Shown here: piece by piece, positions 47,398-55,917 of the stretch
How the letters are laid out: every line of letters starts with the position of its first letter
Numbering within the stretch: position 1 is the first letter of the stretch
Assembly: GCA_016713025.1 (NCBI GenBank)
Contig: JADJPZ010000004.1
Span: 124,001-188,000 of the forward strand
Direction of reading: 5' to 3'
DNA: 64,000 nt
Source: Saprospiraceae bacterium
GTDB taxonomy: Bacteria; Bacteroidota; Bacteroidia; Chitinophagales; Saprospiraceae
The notes under the pieces: generated by a model
The model's input: the letters and a program-made list of their open reading frames with translations, nothing else
Databases searched by the model: none
What the model was told of the DNA's origin: nothing
Position numbers and translations under genes: made by a program

Positions 47398-47557
47398 CTA
47401 AGGTATGTTTAAATTTTTATTGCCTTAAAATCAATATATTATCAACCTGACTTCAAAATAATCACCTTATTTAGTTCGCTAAATGCGTTGATTATTTTAT
47501 CGCCAGAACAATAATCTCTTGATTTACAGCTAAGAAAAATTTTAAACATGCTCTAAA
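47398..47557. repeat. Family-2 repeat, second pair
   Basis: CTAAGGTATGTTTAAATTTTTA at the left and AAAAATTTTAAACATGCTCTAA at the right are inverted over 160 bp. It is the best complete copy of family 2 and lies in a region without genes. Confidence 0.6.
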
Positions 47558-47863
47558 AGAAATATACTCAAAATAAATTGATTTGCGAAAATTGCCTTTC
47601 ACATTTTATTGATTTTGAGTATAATATACTAACATGACTGATTATGCTTTTGATAGAGTGGGTATAACTTATGATTTCACCCACACACATAGTTTAGAAA
47701 TATCTGAATGATTAATTGAAAAGAATAAACTACAGTGATCTTAAAATGGGTAATAGGATTTATTTTTTTAGAATCTTTCTTCTGGTTTAGTTCTTAGTCA
47801 GTATCTTTGTCCTTTCTAACATTTTTTAAGTAAATTTGTAGTTTTGGTATTCTTATGTTTAAA
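47558..47863. other. Intergenic stretch
   Basis: No gene is visible. Sequence is AT-rich with no clear structure apart from the flanking repeats. Confidence 0.3.
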
Positions 47864-47968
47864 TTATAGTGGACAGAAAATATTCTGCGAAAAATTTAAA
47901 TCATAATGTATTGTAAATTAAATAATTATGATTGTAAATTTTCGCAATCAATTTTCTGTTTGGTATAA
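47864..47968 (+). repeat. ~105-bp palindromic repeat, family 1, copy D
   Basis: This is the best-preserved copy: TTATAGTGGACAGAAAATATT at the left and TCAATTTTCTGTTTGGTATAA at the right. Internal GCGAAAAATTT / AAATTTTCGC and ATCATAAT / ATTATGAT pairs make it a long palindrome. Confidence 0.8.
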
Positions 47969-47996
47969 TATCACTACATCACTTAAACCTTAACCT

Positions 47997-48413
47997 TTGA
48001 AAGATATAGCAGAACTTTTGGCAAGAATCTGGATATCCTTTGTATTTATTTATGAAGCACTGGATGCACTTGTCTTCTTCCATAAGACAAAAGCTACCAT
48101 GACCGCTTATGGGATATTGTGGCAACAGGATTTGGTACTCAAAGTAACCATATTTATCTTATTGATAGGTGGTATTTTAGTCCTGATCGGATCCTTTGCC
48201 AGAGTTGGTGCTACTTTGCTTCTTCTTTATTGGTTCCCTATGACATTGATTGTGTACTCTTTCTGGGATGACCCCGGAGACTTAAGGCGATTGCATACCT
48301 TGTATTTTATGCGCAATCTGGCTTTGTGCGGCGGATTGTTATTGCTTATAGCCAATGGAGCTGGCAAGTATAGCATAAAAAGACTTATTTATATCATGAA
48401 GCTCCCGAAATAA
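47997..48413 (+). CDS. DoxX-family membrane protein
   Basis: A 138-residue four-helix membrane protein with the DoxX pattern: AELLARIWISFVFIYEALDAL, then an internal WQQDLVLKVTIFILLIGGILVLIGSFARVGATLLLLYWFPMT and a C-terminal LYFMRNLALCGGLLLLIANG. The family may support redox or thiosulfate metabolism in some organisms; the function here is unknown. The start is a TTG. It is followed after 12 bp by the MazG-like gene. Confidence 0.75.
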   Translation: MKDIAELLARIWISFVFIYEALDALVFFHKTKATMTAYGILWQQDLVLKVTIFILLIGGILVLIGSFARVGATLLLLYWFPMTLIVYSFWDDPGDLRRLHTLYFMRNLALCGGLLLLIANGAGKYSIKRLIYIMKLPK

Positions 48414-48425
48414 CTTAAACCCAAT

Positions 48426-48917
48426 ATGGCTAAAAAATTGAGATTATTTGACGAACCCTCTGCATTGACAGGTGTTGCAGCATTTCACGATGTATTTGGC
48501 ATGCCTGTATTGCCCACTCCTGCCATTCCTGACGAAAAACGTTGTAATCTTAGAGTGGCTCTCCTGCAGGAAGAATTGGATGAACTGAAGACGGCCATAC
48601 TTGAGAATGATATCGTTGGGATAGCCGATGCCTTGAGTGATCTTCAGTATGTACTATCAGGAGCGGTACTTGAGTTTGGTCTTGCATCCAGATTTAAAGC
48701 CCTTTTTGACGAAGTACAAAGATCAAACATGAGTAAACCGTGTAAATCATACGAGGAAGCTCTGGCAACTCAGAAATATTATCTGGATGAAAAGAATACA
48801 CCATCTTTCATAGAAGAAAAAGAAGGAGAATATCTTGTCTATCGGCAGGCAGACAGAAAGGTATTAAAATCCATCAATTACTCAGAAGCAGATCTGCAGA
48901 CCATCGTTTTCAGATAG
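48426..48917 (+). CDS. MazG-like nucleotide pyrophosphohydrolase
   Basis: The 163-residue protein has metal-binding E49, E50, E53 (QEELDEL) and D68, D72 (ADALSDLQY), the EExxE-(x)14-DxxxD pattern of all-alpha NTP pyrophosphatases. It would hydrolyse (d)NTPs or noncanonical nucleotides for pool cleaning. The N-terminal ~35 residues and C-terminal ~45 residues are extra to the domain. It is 13 bp downstream of DoxX; the following gene converges with a 13-bp gap. Confidence 0.8.
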   Translation: MAKKLRLFDEPSALTGVAAFHDVFGMPVLPTPAIPDEKRCNLRVALLQEELDELKTAILENDIVGIADALSDLQYVLSGAVLEFGLASRFKALFDEVQRSNMSKPCKSYEEALATQKYYLDEKNTPSFIEEKEGEYLVYRQADRKVLKSINYSEADLQTIVFR

Positions 48918-48930
48918 CCGGTTTTTGCCG

Positions 48931-51300
48931 TCAATCATCTAAACTGCAGCTACCTATAGGTGCACCCGGAGGCACAGGTACAGCGGAAGGAAGTTTAATT
49001 TGTTGGATTTTAGCCGGGTCGGTATTCATCAACGACACCAGATAATTGATTAACACTTTGCTTTTTTCTTCTGAACCTTTTTTAGCAATAAGTGATTTTT
49101 TATGACTTTCTAATATGTTTTGAATGTGCGCTTTCACATGATGAGAAATATTTTCACTGATACTCAAAGCTAATAACCTGCCGACAAATTGAGTATTAGC
49201 ACATTGCGAGACGACATCCGCGGATATATTTTTTGCCAGACTATTGGATAATTCTTTTAAATGTTCTGATAATCTTCCATCACCAGCCAACCTACTGAGC
49301 CTGTCAGGATGTAATAAAAGATCCAGAATTTGTCCTGTAGCACTTTCATACACCTTAAGATAGTCAAAAGCCGGGGCAGCACCGGTGGGAAAACTTTCAC
49401 GACTGCGATCATATCCGGAAGCAGTTGGAAAAAGCAACCCTTTGATGTGGTCTGGGACGGCCAGATACTTGTCAGTAAGAAGATTAAGAAGTGCAGAAGT
49501 GGCTTTCATCTGACGGTTACGATCTACGGGTTTTAGTGGTTCGATTTTGCCAAAACCTTTTACGGCGTAATGGTATTCAAGACCTCCTATCAGTTTACTG
49601 ACTGCTTCCACCTGATATCTGTGCATAAAGTAGACGGGAACAAATATTTTTTCAAGTTCTGAGACCGGTGTGCCTTTAGGTATAGTATTTAAGCCAAATT
49701 CTTTGACAGCGTAAGTTCTGATGGCCATGATCCTCTCCAATTCAGCAATAGGATCAGGACCATTGTCCCAAAGGTGATTTATCGGTGAGGCACTACCGGC
49801 ACTTCTCGCATCCTCATCTGTCAGGTATTTCAGACCTAGTCTATGATTCTCATTGATGATAGTTTCAAGCCCCGCTCTTTCAGATGCTTCATTCGGGTAT
49901 TGACTATATCCGTACATAATAGCCCTTTTGTCCCACAGTCCGATTTTATCATCATAGGCCTTTGAAAAGTCAGGCTTGCCCTGATTGTCTAATGTAATAT
50001 ATGGATGTGGATAATCCATGACAGATGCTCTGTCGTTGGTACTTGCTGCAAAGTTGTGTGCCAGTCCGATAGTGTGGCCTATTTCGTGTGCAGAAAGTTG
50101 TCTTAATCTGTCCAATGCCATTTTGGTCATGATGGCGTGATTTTCATCATTGGCACCATACGGTGATGCTATGCCCTGGGCTATCATAAAATCCTGTCTC
50201 ACACGTAGAGACCCCAATGAAACATGACCTTTAAGTATTTCGCCGGTCCTGGGATCGGCGATCGATGATCCATATGACCAACCACGAGTACTGCGATGCA
50301 CCCACTGTATCATATTGTACCTGACATCAAGCGGATGTGCACCTGTGGGTAGTTCCCTGACATCAAATGCATTTTTAAATCCGGCAGCTTCATATGCCTG
50401 AGCCCACCATTTGCCGCCTTCCATGAGTGCTGATTTTATTGGTTCAGGACATCCGGGGTCTATGTAATATATGATGGGTTCAACAGGTTCACTCACATCC
50501 TGGTCAGGATATTTTTTTTCAAGCCTGTGTCGGGTGATGAACCTTTTTTCAATTGGCGAATGTATAGGAGTGGCGTAGTCATAATAGCTCGTGTAAAAGT
50601 ATCCACTCTCAGGATGAAAAACCCTTGGTGTATACTTGTCGTCCGGCAATTCGATAAAAGATACATGCTGTCTGTAGGAGACTGTTTCAGGGGAAGGTGA
50701 TACACTTTTGATGTAGCCACCTGTAGGCTCCCCGACAAAAGTCAGGATAGACTCCAGTTCGATATTTTTTGGAAAGGCATGTATATTGTCAAAAAATAAT
50801 GCGGATCGGCTTTTTTCAAGCTTATATGTACCTTGTTTGGTATCTTTAAGAGTATTGACCACCATATTGAGATCTTCAAGAAGCAACGGTGCTATATCTA
50901 TAATGTAGATTTTATTTTCAGTTTTTTCGATTTTGAATCCAAAAATGACAGATTTTGCAAAGGCTTCTTCAACAGCTCTGACTTCGAGTGCATTATTGGA
51001 AATTGCCCTGTATTTTAGATTGGGTTGAATCAATAAGATCTTATCGCCATGTTTTTCAAATCTGACTACTCTTACATCACCAAGTTTGCCGCGATCCAGA
51101 CCCAGATCATTTGACCCGATACCTGTACCAAAGGCATTGACCATCAGGATATCCTGATTGAGTTTATCTATTTTGAACAGTAGCTTTCCACTGGAATCCT
51201 GATATTCAAAATTGAAAAATCCCTGATATTTTTGTCCTAAAAGAGATTGAGTGCTCAATAACGAAAACAAAACTATAGTAAACAATTTTAAAAAATTCAT
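48931..51300 (-). CDS. Secreted zinc metalloprotease (DUF5117/DUF4953 type)
   Basis: A 789-residue secreted protein (signal MNFLKLFTIVLFSLLSTQSLLG) with an N-terminal DUF5117-like part (FLMVNAFGTGIGSNDLGLDRG-like residues), then a zincin domain SAHEIGHTIGLAHNFAAS: HExxHxxGxxH with H405, E406, H409 and H415. A Met-turn-like VMDYPHPYI follows. The C-terminal part is helical. The family (M10/M12-like zincins) is common in Bacteroidota, with unknown substrates. It is monocistronic. Confidence 0.9.
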   Translation of the reverse strand: MNFLKLFTIVLFSLLSTQSLLGQKYQGFFNFEYQDSSGKLLFKIDKLNQDILMVNAFGTGIGSNDLGLDRGKLGDVRVVRFEKHGDKILLIQPNLKYRAISNNALEVRAVEEAFAKSVIFGFKIEKTENKIYIIDIAPLLLEDLNMVVNTLKDTKQGTYKLEKSRSALFFDNIHAFPKNIELESILTFVGEPTGGYIKSVSPSPETVSYRQHVSFIELPDDKYTPRVFHPESGYFYTSYYDYATPIHSPIEKRFITRHRLEKKYPDQDVSEPVEPIIYYIDPGCPEPIKSALMEGGKWWAQAYEAAGFKNAFDVRELPTGAHPLDVRYNMIQWVHRSTRGWSYGSSIADPRTGEILKGHVSLGSLRVRQDFMIAQGIASPYGANDENHAIMTKMALDRLRQLSAHEIGHTIGLAHNFAASTNDRASVMDYPHPYITLDNQGKPDFSKAYDDKIGLWDKRAIMYGYSQYPNEASERAGLETIINENHRLGLKYLTDEDARSAGSASPINHLWDNGPDPIAELERIMAIRTYAVKEFGLNTIPKGTPVSELEKIFVPVYFMHRYQVEAVSKLIGGLEYHYAVKGFGKIEPLKPVDRNRQMKATSALLNLLTDKYLAVPDHIKGLLFPTASGYDRSRESFPTGAAPAFDYLKVYESATGQILDLLLHPDRLSRLAGDGRLSEHLKELSNSLAKNISADVVSQCANTQFVGRLLALSISENISHHVKAHIQNILESHKKSLIAKKGSEEKSKVLINYLVSLMNTDPAKIQQIKLPSAVPVPPGAPIGSCSLDD

Positions 51301-51372
51301 GATGCTGGTATTTTTAAGGTTGCAATATATGGAATATATCCTTAAAATAAATTGGTTGCGAAAAATGGCTCA

Positions 51373-51527
51373 ACTATAGTGAACATAAAATGTTCTGTAA
51401 AAAAATCAAATCATAATGTATTTTAAAGGTGATAGAAAACATTCTACAAAAAAAATCAAATCATAATATATTGATTATTAAAAAATTATAATTTTTTATT
51501 TGGCAATCAATTTTCTGTTTGGCAGAA
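51373..51527 (+). repeat. Family-1 repeat, diverged, with internal duplication (copy E)
   Basis: It starts ACTATAGTGAACATAAAAT and ends CAATTTTCTGTTTGGCAG, as in other copies, but its left arm with AAATCAAATCATAAT is present twice, so it is 155 bp rather than 105. Confidence 0.65.
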
Positions 51528-51658
51528 CAACTAAAGGCCTCTGTTTGACGAAAATCGATTTTTTAAACCTATATCGAACATAATTATACGAACATGATAC
51601 ATAATTTATTTCAAAACCCTGATTTATGCAAACAATTTCCATTACTTGTTTCCTATTG

Positions 51659-51690
51659 TTTGATTGGCAATTCATAATTCATTAACTTTG
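51659..51690 (+). promoter_or_regulatory. Full Bacteroidota-type promoter for trhO
   Basis: TTTG at 51659-51662 (-33 box) and TAACTTTG at 51683-51690 (-7 box) are 20 bp apart, close to the sigma-ABfr consensus. The trhO ATG is 47 bp further on. Confidence 0.65.
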
Positions 51691-51737
51691 CAGTTTTTTA
51701 GAATACGTTTCATGCAAAAACGTCGTAAATTGTGGTT

Positions 51738-52793
51738 ATGAAGGCATTACACAACAGGATAAACAGATACATCCTAAAAGAAAAAATTCAAAATGACAAG
51801 ACTTCCAGAGTAACTTTGTCTTTTTATCAGTACTATCATCTCGGCAACCCCGGATTGTTCAGAGATCATTTATATATCATTTTGTCTGAGTTAGGCGTAT
51901 TTGGTCGGATCTACGTATCTTACGAAGGGATCAACGGCCAAATATCAGTTCCAGATGCAAGAATTGAAGATTTTAAAAATGCAATACACACCATCACTTT
52001 TCTCAGAGATATAAGGCTCAATTGGGCTATAGAAGATGATGGAAAATCATTTTACAAACTCATCATCCGGGTACGCGATAAAATCGTTGCTGATGGTCTG
52101 GACGACAAAACTTTTGACGTTACAAATAGAGGTATACACCTCAAGGCTGAAGAATTCAACTTACTCACCGATGACCCAGAAACTATCATTGTAGACATGC
52201 GCAATCACTATGAATCGGAAGTAGGACATTTTCAGGGTGCGATATTACCTGATGTAGAAACCTTCAGAGAAGCACTGCCCGTCGTAGAGCAATTACTCGA
52301 AGACAAAAAGGACAGAAATATCATCATGTACTGCACAGGTGGAATCCGGTGCGAGAAAGCCAGTGCCTATTACAGACATAAAGGATTTTCCAATGTATAC
52401 CAAGTCGAAGGCGGTATCATAGAGTATTCCAGAAGAGCTAAAGAACTGGGTATTGAGAACAAATTTATTGGCAAAAACTTCGTTTTTGACGAAAGACTGG
52501 GTGAAAAAATATCGGACCATGTCATAGCCAAATGCCATCAGTGCGGCGCGCCTTGCGATACACATGTCAACTGTGCGAATGAGGAGTGCCATATACTTTT
52601 TATACAGTGTCCTGCCTGTGCTCAAAAATATCAACACACTTGTTCTGTAAAGTGTAAAGAATTTATAGAGTTGCCGGAAGGCGAAAGGTCATTGTTGAAA
52701 AATACTATTGCATTTAATGGTACAAAGTTCGGAAAAGGAAGGTATAAAGCATTCCATAAGTCTGAAGTATTAGACACTTCCAATCATGAGTAA
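51738..52793 (+). CDS. trhO: tRNA uridine(34) hydroxylase, rhodanese family
   Basis: The product (352 residues from ATG 51738) has the TrhO architecture: an N-terminal acylphosphatase-like half (LSFYQYYHLGNPGLFRDHLY, GRIYVSYEGINGQISV), a rhodanese domain with the catalytic Cys in MYCTGGIRCEKASAY and a C-terminal cysteine-rich segment (CHQCGAPCD, CPACAQKY). TrhO hydroxylates uridine 34 of tRNA using oxygen; the Cys in the rhodanese loop is needed. The start at 51738 is preferred to the GTG two codons earlier. It is monocistronic. Confidence 0.95.
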   Translation: MKALHNRINRYILKEKIQNDKTSRVTLSFYQYYHLGNPGLFRDHLYIILSELGVFGRIYVSYEGINGQISVPDARIEDFKNAIHTITFLRDIRLNWAIEDDGKSFYKLIIRVRDKIVADGLDDKTFDVTNRGIHLKAEEFNLLTDDPETIIVDMRNHYESEVGHFQGAILPDVETFREALPVVEQLLEDKKDRNIIMYCTGGIRCEKASAYYRHKGFSNVYQVEGGIIEYSRRAKELGIENKFIGKNFVFDERLGEKISDHVIAKCHQCGAPCDTHVNCANEECHILFIQCPACAQKYQHTCSVKCKEFIELPEGERSLLKNTIAFNGTKFGKGRYKAFHKSEVLDTSNHE

Positions 52794-52895
52794 AAATATG
52801 ACACTTCTTTCATTGTATGGTTCGTATCATATAAGTGATGGACTATTGTCAATTAGATTATTGATTTTATCATTTTAACTCATATAGTATTTAAG

Positions 52896-54590
52896 ATGAA
52901 TTTACAGTCCTATGGTATATACACTTTAGCTTCCTGCTTGAAAATTAGTATTATAGGATTTTTTGGGCTTGGCTGGATCGTATTCATTCAGGGTTGTGCC
53001 AGCACAGGTTCGCCATCAGGAGGTCCCAGGGATGTGACACCACCCAAAATGGATAGTACAAGATCTGCACAAAACCGTCAGACAAATTTCAAACCACGTC
53101 AGGTTGATTTCTATTTTGATGAATTTATTGAGGTACGTGACCCGATCAAGGAAGTACTGGTCTCTCCACCTCTTACATACATACCGCAGGTGACGCACAG
53201 AGGTAAAAAAGTAAGTTTTGCATTTGATGAAAAAGAAGTTCTCAGAGAAAATGCCACCTATACCATCAATTTTGGCGAGTCTGTTGTTGATTTTCATGAA
53301 GGTAATAAACTTCCCAATTTTAACTTTGTCTTTGCTACAGGTCCGGAACTGGACAGTATGACTTTCAAGGGTAAAATCACTGATGCACTCACAGGGGAAC
53401 CCGATCCGGAGATGGTCGTATTCCTTTACGACAACCTCACTGACTCCGTCGTAGCTAAGGAGAAACCTTTTTATTTTGCACGTCCCGACAAATCAGGTAA
53501 TTTCGAATTTCAAAATGTAAAATCTGATACTTTCAGGTTGCTGGCTATCAAAGATGAAAATATCAATTACAGGTACGATCTTCCGACAGAAAAAGTGGCA
53601 TTTTATGATAGCCTGATTGTGTTAGTAGATTCAGCATCTTACAATATTCATCTGGTTTCTTCCCTGCCAAAACCAAAACTAAAGATCTTGTCCTATGATA
53701 CAAAAATATACGGTAAGATCAACATCCTATATAACACTAATCCGCCATCTCCTACTGTCTTGGATATACCTCATCAAGACATCATTTTCTCTAATGAAAT
53801 CGTAGAAGACTCCGTCAATATCTACTATGAAACGGCTCTGGACTCATTCGCAGTGATCATTTATAACGACACTCTAAAAGTAAAACCTAGAGGAAAACAG
53901 GATTTTATAAAAAAAAGCCGTCTGAAATTGTTATCAACGAATGCAGGAAGTAAAGTGCTGCCTACTGACTCTCTTGTATTTAATTACAATATGCCCTTAC
54001 AACTGAACTCTTCAAAAAACATCATCATCACAGACACCATAGGACAGATCGACGATATCAGGATTACAACCTCTGATGATAAAAAAAGTATGATCATCCG
54101 GTACCCGTGGAAAGCCGGTGAAGAATACAACATCTCCTTTGACAGTAACACTGTACAAAGCATCTATGGTCATGCTGCAGATAGCCTGGATATGGAAGTA
54201 AAAATACTCAAACCTGATCAAATGGCAAGTATCAATTTTTTAATATCTGATTTGGATAGTACTGCCACTTATATTATCAATATTCAAAAAGAAAAACTTC
54301 TTATCAGCAGTACAAAAGTGTCTTTCGAGTCAAAGTCTGCTATAAAACTGACAGGATTGGTACCTGATAAATACAACGTTGAGATATTTCTTGACGTTAA
54401 TAATAATGGAAAATGGGACCCGGGAAGCTATTGGACCAAAACACAACCAGAACCATACAGATTTTTCAAAGGAGAAACTGTCAGAGAAAATAAAGAAACC
54501 GACATCAATATCTCCTGGAAAATCAACTCAGAATCCGCAACCAAACCTGATGGCCCGCTACTCAATCCACCACTGAACATTAAAAACTAA
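52896..54590 (+). CDS. Ig-like domain lipoprotein
   Basis: A 564-residue lipoprotein: leader GLGWIVFIQGCAS (lipobox IQGC), then GGPRDVTPPKM and an Ig-like SbsA-type domain (VDFYFDEFIEVRDPIKEVLVSPPL, KKVSFAF, TYTINFGESVVDFHEGN). Later are a carboxypeptidase-regulatory-like segment and an end GKWDPGSYWTKTQPEPYRF. This Bacteroidota family is often close to lptB. It stops 3 bp before the lptB start, so it is co-transcribed and perhaps linked to envelope assembly. The start may be a few codons downstream. Confidence 0.8.
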   Translation: MNLQSYGIYTLASCLKISIIGFFGLGWIVFIQGCASTGSPSGGPRDVTPPKMDSTRSAQNRQTNFKPRQVDFYFDEFIEVRDPIKEVLVSPPLTYIPQVTHRGKKVSFAFDEKEVLRENATYTINFGESVVDFHEGNKLPNFNFVFATGPELDSMTFKGKITDALTGEPDPEMVVFLYDNLTDSVVAKEKPFYFARPDKSGNFEFQNVKSDTFRLLAIKDENINYRYDLPTEKVAFYDSLIVLVDSASYNIHLVSSLPKPKLKILSYDTKIYGKINILYNTNPPSPTVLDIPHQDIIFSNEIVEDSVNIYYETALDSFAVIIYNDTLKVKPRGKQDFIKKSRLKLLSTNAGSKVLPTDSLVFNYNMPLQLNSSKNIIITDTIGQIDDIRITTSDDKKSMIIRYPWKAGEEYNISFDSNTVQSIYGHAADSLDMEVKILKPDQMASINFLISDLDSTATYIINIQKEKLLISSTKVSFESKSAIKLTGLVPDKYNVEIFLDVNNNGKWDPGSYWTKTQPEPYRFFKGETVRENKETDINISWKINSESATKPDGPLLNPPLNIKN

Positions 54591-54593
54591 AAG

Positions 54594-55340
54594 ATGATCT
54601 TCAGATCCGACAATCTCGTAAAAACGTATGGACAACGCACTGTCGTCAACAAGGTATCTATCCATGTCGATCAAGGGGAGATAGTAGGGTTATTGGGGCC
54701 AAATGGAGCTGGTAAAACCACTACTTTCTACATGATGGTAGGCTTTATCAGGCCGGCTGAAGGACAAGTATATCTTAATGAAGAAGATGTCACACGCGAT
54801 GCGATGTATGTAAGAGCGCAAAAAGGAGTAGGATATCTGCCACAAGAACCAAGTGTTTTCAGAAAACTTTCTGTCGAAGACAACATCATGGCAGTGCTGG
54901 AAATGACAAAACTGACTAAAGAAGAACAAAAGGAAAAACTTGAATCACTGATAAGTGAATTCAGGTTAGATAAAGTCAGAAAAAATATCGGCGATTCGCT
55001 GTCGGGTGGTGAGAGACGGAGGACAGAAATTGCCCGGTCACTTGCATCAAGTCCAAAGTTTATCTTACTCGATGAGCCTTTTGCTGGTATAGATCCGATA
55101 GCGGTGGAAGATATTCAGCTTATAGTGGCAAAATTAAAGACAAAAAATATAGGCATCCTTATTACAGATCATAACGTGCAGGAAACTTTGTCTATCACTG
55201 ACAGAGCTTATCTGATGTTTGAAGGCAGTATACTAAAAGCCGGAACTGCCGAAGAGCTTGCAGCTGATGAAGTTGTAAGGCGTGTCTACTTAGGCAAAAA
55301 TTTTGAATTAAAAAAGAAAGTGATAGATTTTGAAGACTAA
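54594..55340 (+). CDS. lptB: LPS export ABC transporter ATPase
   Basis: A 248-residue ABC ATPase with Walker A GPNGAGKTT, Q-loop GYLPQEPSVF, signature LSGGERRR, Walker B FILLDEPFAGIDP and H-loop LITDHN, matching LptB. It energises extraction of lipopolysaccharide from the inner membrane with LptF and LptG, which are not in this window. It overlaps the small lipoprotein gene downstream by 11 bp. Confidence 0.95.
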   Translation: MIFRSDNLVKTYGQRTVVNKVSIHVDQGEIVGLLGPNGAGKTTTFYMMVGFIRPAEGQVYLNEEDVTRDAMYVRAQKGVGYLPQEPSVFRKLSVEDNIMAVLEMTKLTKEEQKEKLESLISEFRLDKVRKNIGDSLSGGERRRTEIARSLASSPKFILLDEPFAGIDPIAVEDIQLIVAKLKTKNIGILITDHNVQETLSITDRAYLMFEGSILKAGTAEELAADEVVRRVYLGKNFELKKKVIDFED

Positions 55341-55593
55341 ATATCTTACAATGTTTGTGTTAGTCGCAGTTGGGTTATTGTCATGTGGTATTGACGACAA
55401 CCAACTCACAGCCGAAGAAAAATATACAGTAGATACTTTATTTGGCAACAAATTGAATGATTTACGTATCTATACCGATTCACTATGCAAAGTGGAAAGA
55501 GATACCCTTTTTATCAGATATGCAGACTCAATGCACAGCGTCAGAATCAAAGAAATCGAAAATCTTTTGATAATAAATCCTGCTGAGGAATGA
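55330..55593 (+). CDS. Small lipoprotein 1 of the lptB operon
   Basis: The 87-residue protein has a lipobox (LLSC) after a short leader and a helical, charged body (EEKYTVDTLFGNKLNDLRIYTDSLCKVERD) with no known domain. Its start overlaps lptB and its end overlaps the next gene, so the three are translationally coupled. A role in the envelope is inferred from this. Confidence 0.7.
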   Translation: MKTKYLTMFVLVAVGLLSCGIDDNQLTAEEKYTVDTLFGNKLNDLRIYTDSLCKVERDTLFIRYADSMHSVRIKEIENLLIINPAEE

Positions 55594-55910
55594 AACTATC
55601 ACTCTACTTCAATATTTTATTAATTGGGCTGGTATCATGTGATGATACCGCGGTGGTACTGGACATCAACAATCCTAAAATCAAGGAAGCCTATGAAAAC
55701 CGCAGAAGAGAATACATCAATGAAAACCTGAAAAACTGCAGACAAGATATCATCGGTAAAGCAGGAATTTACGTGGATTCACTCATTGCAGCTGAAATTG
55801 ACTACAGAATCAATGATTCCATCATTTTTCCAGAAAAACCGATCAAACCGGAATGGCCTGGTGCTATCATAGTTCCGGATTCTATCAAAGCAAGACCTAT
55901 CTTTAAATAA
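55590..55910 (+). CDS. Small lipoprotein 2 of the lptB operon
   Basis: A 106-residue protein with a lipobox-like LVSC after MKLSLYFNILLIG. The body has ENRRREYINENLKNCRQDI and a Pro-rich end (FPEKPIKPEWPGAIIVPD). The ATG overlaps the stop of the previous gene in an ATGA. No family is recognised; both small proteins together might be partners of the transporter or of the Ig-like lipoprotein. Confidence 0.7.
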   Translation: MKLSLYFNILLIGLVSCDDTAVVLDINNPKIKEAYENRRREYINENLKNCRQDIIGKAGIYVDSLIAAEIDYRINDSIIFPEKPIKPEWPGAIIVPDSIKARPIFK

Positions 55911-55917
55911 ACGGTTT

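Noticed and set aside
4629..51527. Family-1 repeats as a CRISPR array
   Set aside because: Copies are kilobases apart, palindromic and in both orientations, with no spacer pattern.
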